A stretch of 64,000 nt of DNA from Echinococcus granulosus (GCF_000524195.1 NW_020170398.1:32087-96086), one strand, 5' to 3'; counted from the stretch's first letter, positions 37,401-48,075 are shown. Numbers and translations are program-made. The notes: generated by a model from the sequence alone, not told the origin.

Positions 37401-40400
37401 CCACTTTTCCCTATTTTCCTATTAGCAGCTCCAAGTTTTTTGACTTCTACCTGATAAATCTGGCACAAGGAAGATCGCCTGTGAGCAACGAAAAAAAATA
37501 ATTCGGAAACTTATGGTAGACTTGTAATAGTAAAATTCAATATCACTCCCAAAGATAGAAACAGTTTTTTGTAACAGGTCTTCGATCTTGAAGTGCATAA
37601 ATCGGCACTATCATTTCTTCTCTTTTCCGCTTATGAGACCAATTTTCCCAGACAAGTCAGATCTAGGGACTCTTCTTATCTTACCTATTCGACTTTATTA
37701 GCAAAATTTTAATTGGAGATCTCCGACTGCTATCGAAAAGAATCAGTGAGCATTATTATTGATACTTAAGCACATACGCTATCAGCGCCATATTTAGAAC
37801 ACCTAATTTAATGGAAATGAATGCGAAAGATAGAGAAAAACAGGAAAAGAGATTAGTGTCGCATTTAAATTAATAAAATATCTCGGCTGCAATGATCAAT
37901 TACCCTCTGAGTTCCTGGTGGCAAAACTGTCAATATTAAAGTCTGTAATCGTAACAGAGAGCCAGAGATTGGCTTCCTTAATTCCACTCTCTCGGGAAGA
38001 ATCAGTCCTGCCTTCCACTGTTCTTCAAACTCGAAGAGGACAAACTTCATGCAAGTAGTGGCTCGCACGCCAGCACCCTGCTCTTCCTTTTATTGCATGT
38101 AATACCAGGTTCCGCAGCCACTTCGCGGGTCCGGACTTTCCCCATTAAACAAATTCAACTTCTGTGGCAAAATTATGAAATGTGGGACAAGTAAGGTTTT
38201 AGCGTGCAATGGGAAAGAACCGAATGAAGCCTCCGCTTGAAATTACACCATCATTTTTTGCAGTAGAAAGCCAGTGCTTAATGTTTTAAAATCCCTCCGC
38301 TTTTCCCGATTTGATTAAATGAGTTTCTGAAGTAGGGTTATGACCATAAGAAAATAAGGCAACCAGGAAGCAGCAAATTTTCGACGCGAAATCCCGACAT
38401 CAGAAAAAATTGCATTGGTTCCTAGCTCTGGAAATAGTATCAATATCCCATTTTTGACATCGTAGCTGCCAAAAACAATGCTTCCAACATTATGTTGTTT
38501 GCATTTCTTACTCTCCACCGGAAACCGCCAAATAACTTTAAAGTCGGAAAAAACACTGAATTTCTTTTGTTTATGATAAGCCCTTAATCGAGAGTTACTT
38601 ATGACATCCTTCCTGTTCATCTTTTCAAGGGTCGAGACAGCAGACATAACACCATAATAAAATTAATTCCAATATTATATCCGATTTCCCGAAGTGCAAT
38701 CCTGAGGCGCACAAAAATAGAAGTCTGTTAACGAATAGAAAAACACTTAGCATTAAAAAAGCATCTAGACAAAGACAACTCTCCGCCTACCCTACGCGCA
38801 AGCGACCTTTAGCAAATCGGAATGGCAACCAGAATAAGTACTGCACTGACGGCAAGCAGGTCGACGCGACTACCTGAAAAAAGTAATGTGCGGAAAACAC
38901 CTACAAAAGGGCGTTTGTGATAATACTGCGTAGATCAATGGGCTGTACATATTTACGCCGCTTTCAAAGTTTTTTTTTCCGCTAAAGCCAAGGTAGAGGG
39001 CAGCACGGTTAAATTTAGGACAGAGGACGGCACAAAAACCATCACAGTGATTAGGCTTATTAGCTGTAGCTAGACACCATTAAATGAAGTTAAAACATCA
39101 ATTAGAAGGTAACAGACAAGCCAGTCTATTTCTTACTTTTAGGTTTTAAAATAGGCATGAAATGCAAAGTTTGGGTACTGGCACCTTTTAAAGGGCTACG
39201 AGGCTTTGGCGCTAATAAAGGTGTAGGTTCAAAGGGAGGCCGTACCAATATACTAACGCTGTCAGAAAAGAATTTTGGTTTTTTAACACGATACATTTCC
39301 CTACTGCATACATATTTCAATTCCTACGTTCGCATAGTGAGGTTAGACAAACACTGTCCAAGGATAAAGATAGGAAAGTGTGACTTCAAATTTCGTTAAA
39401 AGTGAAAAGGGAGCAATGAATATTCGAATGCAGCTATCAGTTGAGGTGCTCGCTGGGGCAGAACCTTAACAAAATGTGGAAAGGCATACAAAATGGTGCA
39501 GCAGACAACTTGAGTGCATTCGAATCAAGTGATTAAAAAATAACTAATTCGAGGTGAAAATAAACAAGCTAGACTATAAAAGAAGGTTCGAACAAGGCAA
39601 TTTCCATTAGGGACAAGTAGCAACAATAAATTCACCATGACAAATTGTAAATTGAAACACTGATTAAAACGGAACTATAATGCAAAGAATATTTTTTTCA
39701 ACTGGGATATCTACTGAGGCATTTGGAGGAACAAAACAATCCTAGTAAGCTATATACTCGCCACAAATATCCAGCTCACATACAGCACTATTCAATTACA
39801 ATTATTTTAAATAACCACATATTTCAAAACTCTTCGATGGTCAAGGTCTGCTTTTAAAGTTCTTTTAATAACGATTTTTAACGCATGTGCAACATTAAAC
39901 TGCCATCCAATTTATCACTCTCTAGTCCCTTGATAAGAGTTTGCGAAAAATGACATGTAATTTACGCCCAAGAACTAAACAGAAAGATCAGAATCGAAAA
40001 GGAAATCATTTTGCACTATGAACAATTATGTCATCTTTGTTACTTAAAATTAGCCAGTAGAAGCAATACACATTGTAATTTAGATGTTGGCAATGCACAA
40101 AAGGGATGTGTAAAAATAAGGTTAAGGCCTCTAACCACAGAACCAAACGACCGTGCTCCAGATGCCAACAGATTGTCACTTAATAGGCATGACAACTCAG
40201 TAAGACTTTAGAAATAGAAGTTACCTTAGCCCACCAACTAGCAAGGTAAGGAGCTATCTCTTCTTCTTCCTTCATTTCCTCATCATCAACCTCCACCTCT
40301 TCCTCATCAGTTTCCTCTTCCTCCGAGGAGCTAAGATCAATGTCTGAGATCACAGAATCACTGTCATCATCGTCACCGTTATTCTGTCGACGCTTTGTCA

Positions 40401-41456
40401 AATCCCGAGCCTGATCGTGCATGTTGGCCACTGCATCTCTCGCTTCCTTGTCATACTTCGCCCTCAAGCGTTGCATTTTCGCAAATTTGCCACCCGTCTT
40501 GTGTCGCAAGCTCGCTCGCTCCTTGGCGCGAAGCCGATCCGCCTCAAGCAGGCGTTCAGCGAAAGCCTGAGGGTTATTCTTACGCAGAAGGGCAATGTCC
40601 TTTTCAAACTCTTTCATGATGCGCCGCTTTGCGCGACGGTGATAGTTCTTGCTCTTAATCCGCTTTTGCAGCTTAGCTTTGCGAAGCAATGCCACCTCTC
40701 GCAACCGCTGCTTCATTTGCTCGGAGGCCTTACGACACATTTTATGAGCAAGTTTCAACTGCTCTTCAATTTCCTTATTGACAGTAGAAACACTAAAATA
40801 AACAAAAACAGCATTTATTTACGGCAAACGTCCTAGAAAATACCTGATACGCATGGCATCCTTTACTTACAAGTGCTAAAAATAAACATATGCCCAAAAC
40901 AACGTAAGAATACTGAGCATAAACAGACCAGGGGAAATTTTTCAACTAAAATACATAATTATATAAAGGCACACACCTTTCAGATACCAAAGGCAGTAAC
41001 GTGAGAAACTGGCATATTACGGGAGTATTATTGTAATGAATTCAGAAAGCAATACACCTAAACTCACGGCTGAGCTGTTTTTCTATACAAAACCTTGAAA
41101 AGTTTTCCTTGGAGAGACGTATCATCTTCTTTTAATGCCTCCAATGCCTTATGCTGCTTAGCTTCCCTAGCTTCATCTGAGGTAGGAAACTGAACGGCAT
41201 GACTCTGAAGTGGAAAGATTAGCTGATCTGCCAAACGGTTCTGATGAACAGGACCCTTCCACAGATTGAGGCGTTCTCGATTTAAATTAAACTTAATTCT
41301 GCGGTTCTTTTTCTCGTCGCGTAAATCATCTGGGACATTGAGGGGAGTAGAATCATTCTGTAAGCGCTTTAACTGTTTGGACTGTCTTGATTTGTTACCC
41401 GACTTAAGTTTCAGTAAACCCCACGCATTTGCATCGGGTAATGCTGGAACATTCGC
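34180..41456 (-). CDS. UTP14: UTP14-like U3 snoRNP / SSU processome protein, four exons, 5' exon(s) not found
   Basis: UTP14 family proteins belong to the small-subunit processome in the nucleolus and act in 18S rRNA maturation, with the helicase Dhr1/DHX37 as known partner. Four exons join with matching phases: 41456-41068, 40792-40225, 37150-36665 and 34401-34180, giving about 554 codons (human UTP14A has about 770). Landmarks in order are WKGPVHQNRLADQLIFPL in exon 1, KIKSKxYHRRAKRR-like RIKSKNYHRRAKRR and SLRHKTGGKFAKMQRLRAKYD in exon 2, an acidic tract, LPGWNRWTGPG with KVIIKER in exon 3, and IPFPYAKPEQYEQ with LTKPKVILKAGRVIKPI in the last exon. Each has a clear counterpart in animal UTP14. 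Introns are 275 nt, 3,074 nt and 2,263 nt. Roughly the first 100 residues are missing, so at least one upstream exon lies beyond 41,456 unseen. The middle of the protein appears shorter than in vertebrates. Confidence 0.9.
34790..37045 (+). repeat. Segmental duplication, copy B (contains a UTP14 intron and exon part)
   Basis: This is the counterpart of 17,200-21,745. It covers most of the last UTP14 intron (34,402-36,664) and about three quarters of the third UTP14 exon. As it contains the functional exon it is likely the source. Conservation along the pair is patchy, from near-identical to barely alignable. Confidence 0.7.
36665..37150 (-). CDS. UTP14: UTP14 exon with the GWNRWTGPG motif
   Basis: The acceptor is TTTCAAAG before 37150 and the donor GTATGC follows Leu at 36665; both edges are phase 0. 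The exon starts with VENQPQKPTSTEM, runs through an acidic and alanine-rich stretch, and ends with DVDTFLPGWNRWTGPG, a basic cluster and KVIIKERVNEELRKHL. About 215 bp of it (36,831-37,045) has an almost identical copy at 21,529-21,743. Joining directly to 40225 keeps frame, but a further exon in the 3 kb intron cannot be excluded. Confidence 0.9.
37151..40224. other. UTP14 intron, 3.07 kb
   Basis: No further exon was identified. A proline-rich minus-strand frame at 39,126-39,320 (LVRPPFEPTPLLAPKPRSPL) ends in a stop and lacks splice support. A fragment like repeat E2 lies near 37,890-37,940. Confidence 0.5.
40225..40792 (-). CDS. UTP14: UTP14 exon with the KSKNYH core and acidic tail
   Basis: The acceptor is TATTTTAG before 40792 and the donor GTAACT follows the Ala-Lys codons at 40225 (phase 0). 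The 189 codons hold the most conserved UTP14 core: a basic helical stretch, RIKSKNYHRRAKRR, KEFEKDIALLRKNNPQA, and SLRHKTGGKFAKM. An aspartate/glutamate run then ends in APYLASWWAK, the probable equivalent of the vertebrate NPWML segment. Confidence 0.92.
41068..41456 (-). CDS. UTP14: UTP14 exon (most 5' exon identified)
   Basis: The exon is read after an acceptor TTTTTAG at 41457-41462 and ends before a donor GTGAGT (41067 downwards). It encodes 129 codons plus two bases, so the next exon starts with one base of a codon. It carries the LNLWKGPVHQNRLADQLIFP block equivalent to the vertebrate LSKWDPVV...LVFPL segment, and ends near KLFKVLYRKTAQP. The start codon is not in this exon. Confidence 0.88.
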
Positions 41457-42634
41457 CTAAAAATAATTGATGGAATAAAATAAGCGAACTACCATGTGAC
41501 CAACGGCGACAAGACGCGCGCCACTATGGGACCATTATAAACGTTTGCCAGGCATTGAAAATTTCCCTAAGATATGATTTGTCAACACAGGTCTCTCTCT
41601 ATAAAAATGTGCATATAAAGGTCGTGAAGTTAGGGTGGCGATAGTTTATAAAAGGGTTAAAGGAAAGCCACTATTATTCGCCTGAATTTCCTTCTGAGTT
41701 TGTTATAAATAAAAACATACATGCTCATAGTGGTCAGCACATTCGCTAGAGTTAAAATGACACTTGCCATCTCTTGATACTAATATTACAAAGTTTTATT
41801 TCTCCTACCAATTCCCTCTTCGGTTTCTCCAGCATGTCTAAGCGACAAATCGGCTTATTGATCCTTTTTAAATCGTGCAATTTAGTCGGCTAAGGGCATA
41901 AATATAATTCCTGACCAATTTTTGCGGGCTTCGATTTAGGAATGGTTCATAATTATATCTATTATCTATTAATGTTTTTATTATGTGAGAGGCAGCACCA
42001 ACCAGAACCAATATTTGAACTCCACATCAATTTCTGAGTAGTCATTACATGACATCCAAAAGTAAGTCCATTCAAAGTAGTCATACGCTGTAGCTCATAC
42101 CCATGGTCATGCTACCATGATTTATTTGTATTTTGCGATAACAAAAAAGCCATGCATTAGTTAGTGCTGCAATCATTTTCAATGTGGTCAAAATCAGCAC
42201 TGGTATTGCCCTTTATACCGCCAATGTAACATAATAGTAAGAGATTTATTTATGAGCCTAGGTTTATAATGGTAAATTAGGCTCAGGAACGTAAACATGT
42301 TTCATACACAGGTATCTTTAAAAAGGAAAAAAGAAGTACTTCTTGCTGTCTTTCACTTTTAGGGGCGTGATTCTGACGATCTATAATGAACATTTGTTTA
42401 TGATGACATCTTGCATCTTTCACTGAGCAAGACTCTGCAAAATTTTTTGTAAAAATATTCACTAATTTTTATTTTAAAAGTGGTTCCACTGTTTCGTGAA
42501 TTGCGATCTTATGCGATTATCTGTTATTGCGTACATATAGTTGGCATATTTTTTAATTAGACCGTCGCGATACCTGCTTACGCCTGATATTGTGTGCATA
42601 CTTTTGCTTGTTTTTAATGTTTGAATTTTTGTAG
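41457..42634. other. Region expected to hold the UTP14 5' end and perhaps the DNALI1 start
   Basis: The N-terminal ~100 residues of UTP14 and the DNALI1 start should be nearby, but I could not recognise either here. Small exons separated by short introns would be easy to miss by eye. Confidence 0.35.
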
Positions 42635-42711
42635 GCAACGTTACTGACGAGCTGTATGAAATTTTTAAAATGCTAAGAATCAGATACAGCATTTCGCCAT
42701 CCAGGAAACCA
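42635..42711 (+). CDS. DNALI1: Tentative upstream exon of the DNALI1-like gene
   Basis: A pyrimidine-rich acceptor (TTTTTGTAG) ends at 42634 and a good donor GTGAGG starts at 42712. The frame reads NVTDELYEIFKMLRIRYS then ISPSRKP and joins in phase 0 to the next exon. An in-frame ATG lies at 42670. No family match is visible in this poorly conserved N-terminal part, so the evidence is splice sites and phase only. Confidence 0.4.
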
Positions 42712-45700
42712 GTGAGGTGCGGTCTAGGCTACTACTCATAATTTTAATCCTTCCAAAAAGTTATTAGCAATGGTATTCAATGAAAGTGTACTTTATTTGC
42801 CCTCAGGAGGGTTAATGTTTCCTCTGGGACATGAGCTATTAATAATTCAAAACACATGCTGCCATAAAAAATCCCATGAATTCGCCTTGGCATTTTACCT
42901 TCTGATTTTTATCAAATGTTTGGTAAAAAACGTTGAGAAGGTCGCCGTTGAGTCCAAAGTTCTAATTGAGACATTGCTCATTTTAGAGTAGCTATACCTT
43001 GCGAAGAAAAGGTTGAGGACTGCCTCTTTGTCAAATACAACACACCTGTTAGAGTTGAAAGGAAAAGTTACCTCGAAGTAAGATTGTATATTGTAATTTC
43101 AAGTGAAGTACAACCTTTAGTGAATCCATTTTGCTTTTTTCGTAAACATTTAGGGATATGCACTCCCTTACTATTTTTCGAAAATTTCTGATATATGATG
43201 GGAAATCAGCATTAATAAGTTGAGGTGTTTTTGTACCAGGAATTTTGTAAAAGAAATTTACGTAGATTAAGTAAAGCTTAGCTGATCTCCATTCACTTTT
43301 ATAATGCTCACCAAAATGCAGCGCACATCCAAAACTTCTAAATATTTTCAAACATCATGTTTCCCGAACTAGAATGAGCCGGAAACCAACGATCGCGTGC
43401 GTGCAGACTCTCCAAAAGTATCGGCATCAGATATCCCTGCAGACTTCTGTAAAATGATGATTTCCACAGACAAGCCAGCGGACGAAAAGACCATGAAGTT
43501 GCTCACGCAGGAGTTTCCGATGCGTGTCAAACGGGTGGGGAATGACGTGTACGCTTCCACAGTGCGGGAGACTCAGACCTCGCCCATGGAACTAGCTGGT
43601 CTCCTAAACGACCTTCGTATGACTCTCAAACAACGAGCGGCCAGAGCACGTCCCCTGTGCCATGTTCGTGAGGAAACACTCCACTGTCTTGCCAGAGAAT
43701 TGCTTAGGCAGGTGAGCTGCGTGCTTTATCATCTAACGGCATAGTCCTAAATTTGAATTGGAAAAAAACGGGCTTACCTTTAAATATCCGTAAAAAAAGA
43801 CAAATCCTTTGGTTAAATATGCAGGTGAGAAAGCGGCAGCCTCAATTTATGTCACTAGTCATTTTACAAACCGATATTTCTGACTTGAATGTATAACAAA
43901 GTTGCCTGACGAATGAACAACCATATAAAGCTTTGTAGACGTGCGTTCCACTTGATCGAATTTATAAATTAAGGTAATGCTATCCTGCTCACGCAATTTA
44001 TAAGTTCTTGATATATCCATTCCCATAAGTTATTTTTTGTCTTGCCTATCTAGCTTATAATTGACTGTCCAGAGAGGGGCCTACTGTTCAAACAAGTTTT
44101 GGAGGAACATTACAAATACATCGAATCTTACAAAGTCCTTATGCAACACAATGATGCTTTCATGTGTCGGAAGAATCTCCAGGCTTTTCACACCAGAGGT
44201 ACTCAACTTACAAAAGTAAGTGTTGCCGTGACTATGAATGAGTCTTTGCACGCTTTAATCACCTTTCCAAAAAATTATCCCAATTCTTCTTCACACTCAC
44301 CTTTCAAATTTAGAAGGGTGGATGGTTGTTCCCCCATTATCGTCACGTAAAATCTATTCCTAAGGTTTCTTTAAGCAGTTCAGAGGGATGAGCTTAAATG
44401 GCGGCATGTTCAGTCTATAAAAGGGGTACCTGATTAAGTTTTTTAGGAATTTTCAGTATCTTACACGAAAGTTTCATGCGCCTACATATTTCTACTTAAC
44501 AGTTACTTGCATATTTCTAAAAATATATCGAATTGGAATTCCTTTTGAAGTTGATTAATATCTGTAGCACTTATCTGTAATTCCTGATAAGAATGGAAAA
44601 TAGCACCATCGTGGTATTGAAAGCAAATATTTTGTTTGGCAGTTGGATCTTTATCTATTCTATGAATTACTTCATCACTATGTCTGGGTTCTACCTCTGC
44701 CCCAGAATACCCTAAGCAGGCTTAATAATTGACACTAGTATCCCGTCTACCTGCCTTTTATCGCTCTTTAAAGCGACGAAAATAACTTCCGTTTTGAGCA
44801 TCATAACATTACCAATTTAATTCACGAATCGATCATAAGTGGAGCATTGATGTTTTATAATAATAATCAGTATATGTGGTTTAGACGTTTTTAAAAAACA
44901 CAGACTTTTAAATGCATAGCTCAAGAGCCATAGAGCTCAAAGCGTTTCAGATATTGCAAAACACCTATTCCTTAAAGTAAAGGAAACTTTCATTACTCTA
45001 TCTGTCTAGGTACAGTACCTAGAGGACGAAATAGATGTCTTAAAACACCAGGCGAAGGCGCTGAAGGAGGCTGCGGATAGGCTAGAGAAGAAGTACCAGG
45101 AGGATAGAAGGAGCGCTGAAAGTCAAAGGCAAAATGAACTGCGCTATCTTCGTCAGCTGGGGGAACAACTCAAGGTTGCCATTCTAGTCGTTATTTTTAA
45201 ATCGCTGCCTATGCCCTTCAGACACGAGGCGTCTCATTCCTTCTTTGTCAGTCTTCTTATTACCGCTTTAAATTAATTATTTTAACAATCCTATTCATTT
45301 TAAGAACATTTAGGCTGTATTTTTCATTCGAAAGAATTCGCTCAAGCACCCGAATATCATATCAGTTAGTGGTGTAGCAACTTCATAACTTCATGCTGTA
45401 GTTTCATATACGTCCCTACCTTTCACTTTAGTTTCTTTCGTTGCTTAACTATTTACCTCGATCCTAACTCAGACCTTCTACAAAGCCGATTTGCTACCGG
45501 AATTATAATCACCTTTCAACTAGTAACTTCCTTTTCTTAATCATAATCTCGTCAAACACTTCGCTTAATGTTTTTTTTCAATTGCTTACTTTGCGTCAAA
45601 TTCGCAGAGTAATGAGCTAGCTTATATTGGTTTGGTGTTTAACTATGATGTGTCTTACCTTTGGCAAACAGTGATACGAAATAGTATGAACAAAGTAGGG

Positions 45701-45937
45701 CCATCGCTTTTCTTGTAAGGCGAGTGGTGGAAAGTTGGTTGCATTAAATGTACTAATGTGTAAACAAGTGGATTACCTTTTCTTTGGTGTAGCTGGGCGT
45801 CATCGTAAATGCGCGTGGCGATTGTCACCCACCCCTCTTAAAACAAATTCAAGCATGTTTAATCGCCCTTCAAGATAAAGTATTTTGTTTTATTTTAGGG
45901 CCAAGTTGAGGTCTTTCTGGCGGGGAGCAGTGAATAG
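42635..45937 (+). CDS. DNALI1: Axonemal dynein light intermediate chain (DNALI1/p28-like), divergent
   Basis: DNALI1/p28 is a light chain of inner-arm axonemal dyneins in motile cilia and flagella. Exons read here are 42635-42711 (tentative), 43373-43711, 44054-44215, 45010-45174 and 45899-45937, the last four all phase 0 and giving 234 codons. Family landmarks are LNDLRMTLKQRAARARPLC (vertebrate LDLKLQQRQARETGIC), LLRQLIIDCPERGLLFKQV (vertebrate VTINCAERGLLLLRV), YKVLMQHNDAFMCRKNLQA, a charged coiled coil, and LRYLRQLGEQLKGQVEVFLA just before the stop. The highly conserved vertebrate ILPPREW block is not visible; that segment reads TQEFPMRVKRVGNDVYAST, so this may be a diverged paralogue. 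The 5' end is uncertain. The gene diverges from UTP14. Confidence 0.88.
43373..43711 (+). CDS. DNALI1: DNALI1-like exon
   Basis: The acceptor ...AACTAG ends at 43372 and the donor GTGAGC follows CAG at 43711, giving 113 codons. It ends with the conserved Gln-rich/basic QRAARARPLCHVREE segment. There is an in-frame TAG just before 43373, so the exon cannot extend further left in this frame. Confidence 0.85.
44054..44215 (+). CDS. DNALI1: DNALI1-like exon with CPERGLL motif
   Basis: The acceptor CTATCTAG ends at 44053 and the donor GTAAGT starts at 44216, giving 54 codons. IIDCPERGLLFKQVLEEHY is the clearest family signature in the gene. Confidence 0.9.
45010..45174 (+). CDS. DNALI1: DNALI1-like coiled-coil exon
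   Basis: The acceptor TCTGTCTAG ends at 45009 and the donor GTTGCC starts at 45175, giving 55 codons. It encodes a heptad-like charged stretch from YLEDEIDVLKHQAKAL to LRYLRQLGEQLK, matching the C-terminal coiled coil of the family. Confidence 0.88.
45899..45937 (+). CDS. DNALI1: DNALI1-like terminal exon
   Basis: The acceptor TATTTTAG ends at 45898. Twelve codons (GQVEVFLAGSSE) run to TAG. The family has a similarly short ending after its LKAQLEG block. Confidence 0.8.
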   Translation, partial: GQVEVFLAGSSE

Positions 45938-46014
45938 TAACAAGTCCAAACACACTCTTTTGTAATCACATGCTGCGAAGGAAGCATATCGATATGTATT
46001 AAATGTAGTGTCTA

Positions 46015-46020
46015 AATAAA
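46015..46020 (+). terminator. Polyadenylation signal of the DNALI1-like gene
   Basis: AATAAA lies 77 nt after the stop codon at 45937. Confidence 0.65.
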
Positions 46021-46971
46021 CAATTGACCCTATTTATGCACCTGGGCATTATCATGTCATTGGAACACAACTATGAACAATTGTTCTTAGGCTAAGTTTA
46101 TAGCCGTTGAACTTATTTTTGTGTCTAGCTCTAAGTGACCCGTGTCTATTTCTAACTTTTCTTCCGCCTCAACTCCAGATATGAGTTTCACCTAATTTCT
46201 AGCTGATAATTGATGTCTCCCCCTAATTAATATTTCTCCAAGCTGGTGGCCTTTGAGTGGGTTGTTACTGTGACCATTAGGCCCCTCCTTGCTTTTTTTA
46301 TCGAGATAACTAAGTCGTTACATGCAATCAGGTAGTCTTGGTAAATGCATTAATGCAAGCTTTTGAAGTGGTCGGTAGATTTTATTCGTAAGGAATTCTG
46401 CTAACAATGAACATGTCCACGTTGGCGTATCATAAGTGTACGATACGTTTTGTGAGTTGTAAGCTGAATGTTATAAGCTTACACCGTCTTTAACGATTAT
46501 CTGTCAAAATCTCTTCAAAAAAGTGAATTATTAAAGGGAGCTTTATCATCGGTACGACATGCATCAGCAAAAAAATATGAGAGGAGATCTTAGTTTCTTT
46601 CACTGACAGTCAAAAATTGAGGTGGAATTTAATGAGGTCGAGCAAGTAAACAGCTATCTCATTTTCAACGGGCTTTGAAATGCAAAAAATACATAAGCTG
46701 CAATCTCCGACTCATGTTCTGACACTAAATTTAACAAAATACCGGAGTTTGTATCATTACTTCCAAACATCTACTTACAAACGCCAGAAAATGGGCCTAC
46801 TAATAAGCTCTCCCCTTTTGACGTGGTTTGTCAATGACTCGATGGATTTATGCTGTCACTGATAGACTAGCGTTCGAATGTAATTGTATCTTTAACGTTG
46901 ATATACCTTAATGCTCTTCTTGATCTACGTTTGTTTTTTTTTCTTATTGAAGAAATGAGAAGAGTAGATAC

Positions 46972-47268
46972 CATTTTTTGAACAAAACTTTTCTGTATCT
47001 GTCTTTTAACCCTCTTGGAAGTTGGTCCGACTGCATTTGTGATTCCCCTGAATGTGATGCACTGTTGTGGCAATCGAGCTGCCCTCGACGATTGAAAGAA
47101 TCAGCTTGATACTTTGCTTTGTTGGAACAGGCGTCCTTCTCCTGCATAACTTTTACCATATCTTGAGCATCTTCAGTGTTCCTATTGTCTCTTGCCCCAA
47201 ATCGACTATCAAGGCGGCATTTAATTGCATTGAAATCAACCCTAAGACATGTTGTGTCAGATAATACC
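46972..47268 (-). CDS. Candidate exon of an unrecognised minus-strand gene
   Basis: The frame is open for 98 codons between a possible acceptor (GGGAAG before 47268) and a possible donor (GGTATC at 46971). It encodes a hydrophilic stretch including VLSDTTCLRVDFNAIKCRLD and QLPRGLKDRYRKVLFKKW. It joins in frame to the candidate exon at 47359-47466. I do not recognise the family. Another minus-strand frame is also open over part of this interval, which weakens the case. Confidence 0.3.
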
Positions 47269-47358
47269 CTTCCCTAAACAGGTTTGCTCATAAGCGGGAC
47301 CGACCTAAATGGATACACACTCCTCTGATCTCGTTTCTCTTTTTTGTCCGGTTGTCAC

Positions 47359-47466
47359 TTTGTATTGTCTACTAAACCACCCAGGCTCCTCTCTAGCTGT
47401 CGTAATGCATTTGCACTGTCATCTGTTCCCATATCAGTGCTTTTACCAGCTTTTTTTGTAAGCAGC
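47359..47466 (-). CDS. Candidate exon of an unrecognised minus-strand gene
   Basis: The frame reads LLTKKAGKSTDMGTDDSAN then ALRQLERSLGGLVDNT, amphipathic and helix-like. A possible donor GTGACA begins at 47358, two bases into the last codon, and the join to 47268 gives DNTKVLSDTT. The frame stays open upstream to 47,621, so the left limit is arbitrary. It would be divergent from the peptide gene at 47,800. No homologue is recognised. Confidence 0.3.
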
Positions 47467-47714
47467 CTTGATTTGATATAAACATCAGTGAGACTGTATC
47501 CGTCGCATGGAGAAAACCTGCGTAAAGCGTAGCTCACCTCTTTGGCACCAAAAGAAGGAAAAATGTCTGCAACCACACCTATTATTGGCGAAATGTGTAG
47601 TGTTGAGGTTACACAAACCACATGAACACGTTTTTATCGTTTATTGCACACGAATAAAGCCTTTTTTGCTTCTTACTCTTGCCCTTTAAACGTCAAAAAA
47701 TCTGTGCTCCTACC

Positions 47715-47744
47715 GGCCAATCAGGAAGTAGTCTGCTTATAATT
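47715..47744 (+). promoter_or_regulatory. Possible CCAAT/TATA promoter of the hormone-like gene
   Basis: GGCCAATCAGG (CCAAT at 47717-47721) is followed 16 bp later by TTATAATT (47737-47744). A start of transcription about 25-30 bp downstream would leave a 5' leader of about 30 nt before the ATG at 47800. This is motif reading only. Confidence 0.35.
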
Positions 47745-47799
47745 GGTAGGGGAGATTTTAAATAGCCACATTTCTGTCAGTGAACCACTCCATCCCATT

Positions 47800-48075
47800 A
47801 TGGTCTCATCACGTTTCCTCTGCGTCGTCGGTATTTGGACCTTCCTCCACATCCACACAGTTTTGAGCGGAGTGCCGATTCGACGAGGTCTGTACAGGGA
47901 AGCCTTTGGCGACTGGATGGATGAGGTGGATGGGGAGGAGGGGGATACCCCCAAATTCGCTCGAATGGCCCGCATGCCCATTGATTTCTCCTTCAACAGT
48001 GACCTCGCGTTACTACGGCGGATGATTAACGAGAATAGACTACATGGGCACAAACTGTTGGCTTTTGGAAAGTGA
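47800..48075 (+). CDS. Secreted peptide-hormone precursor, CRF/DH44-like C-terminus
   Basis: The 91-codon frame has a hydrophobic N-terminus typical of a signal peptide (FLCVVGIWTFLHIHTVLSG, residues 6-24). An acidic propeptide with IRR and KFARMAR cleavage-type sites follows. It ends in a 31-residue segment from MPIDFSFNSDLALLRRMI to HKLLAF, then Gly-Lys-stop, the usual amidation signal. The segment resembles corticotropin-releasing factor, sauvagine and insect DH44: PI.(S/D) near the start, DL.LLR(R/K)MI in the middle, a basic residue then LL near the end. Vertebrate CRF and urocortin precursors also end in Gly-Lys. Length (31 against about 40-46) and the centre differ, so the family call is an inference. 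The ATG at 47800 is chosen because the frame has no earlier ATG. A donor-like GTGAGG overlaps the stop, so a longer spliced form is possible (see 48228). Confidence 0.55.
   Translation: MVSSRFLCVVGIWTFLHIHTVLSGVPIRRGLYREAFGDWMDEVDGEEGDTPKFARMARMPIDFSFNSDLALLRRMINENRLHGHKLLAFGK

Noticed and set aside
37865..38068. Minus-strand frame with FEEQWKAG resembling a UTP14 linker
   Set aside because: Part of it matches repeat E2 sequence, and no splice sites in phase were found.
39126..39320. Proline-rich minus-strand frame as an extra UTP14 exon
   Set aside because: It ends in a stop, has no matching acceptor, and UTP14 exons on both sides join in phase without it.
40395..40836. Plus-strand open frames
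   Set aside because: Antisense shadows of the UTP14 exon at 40,225-40,792.
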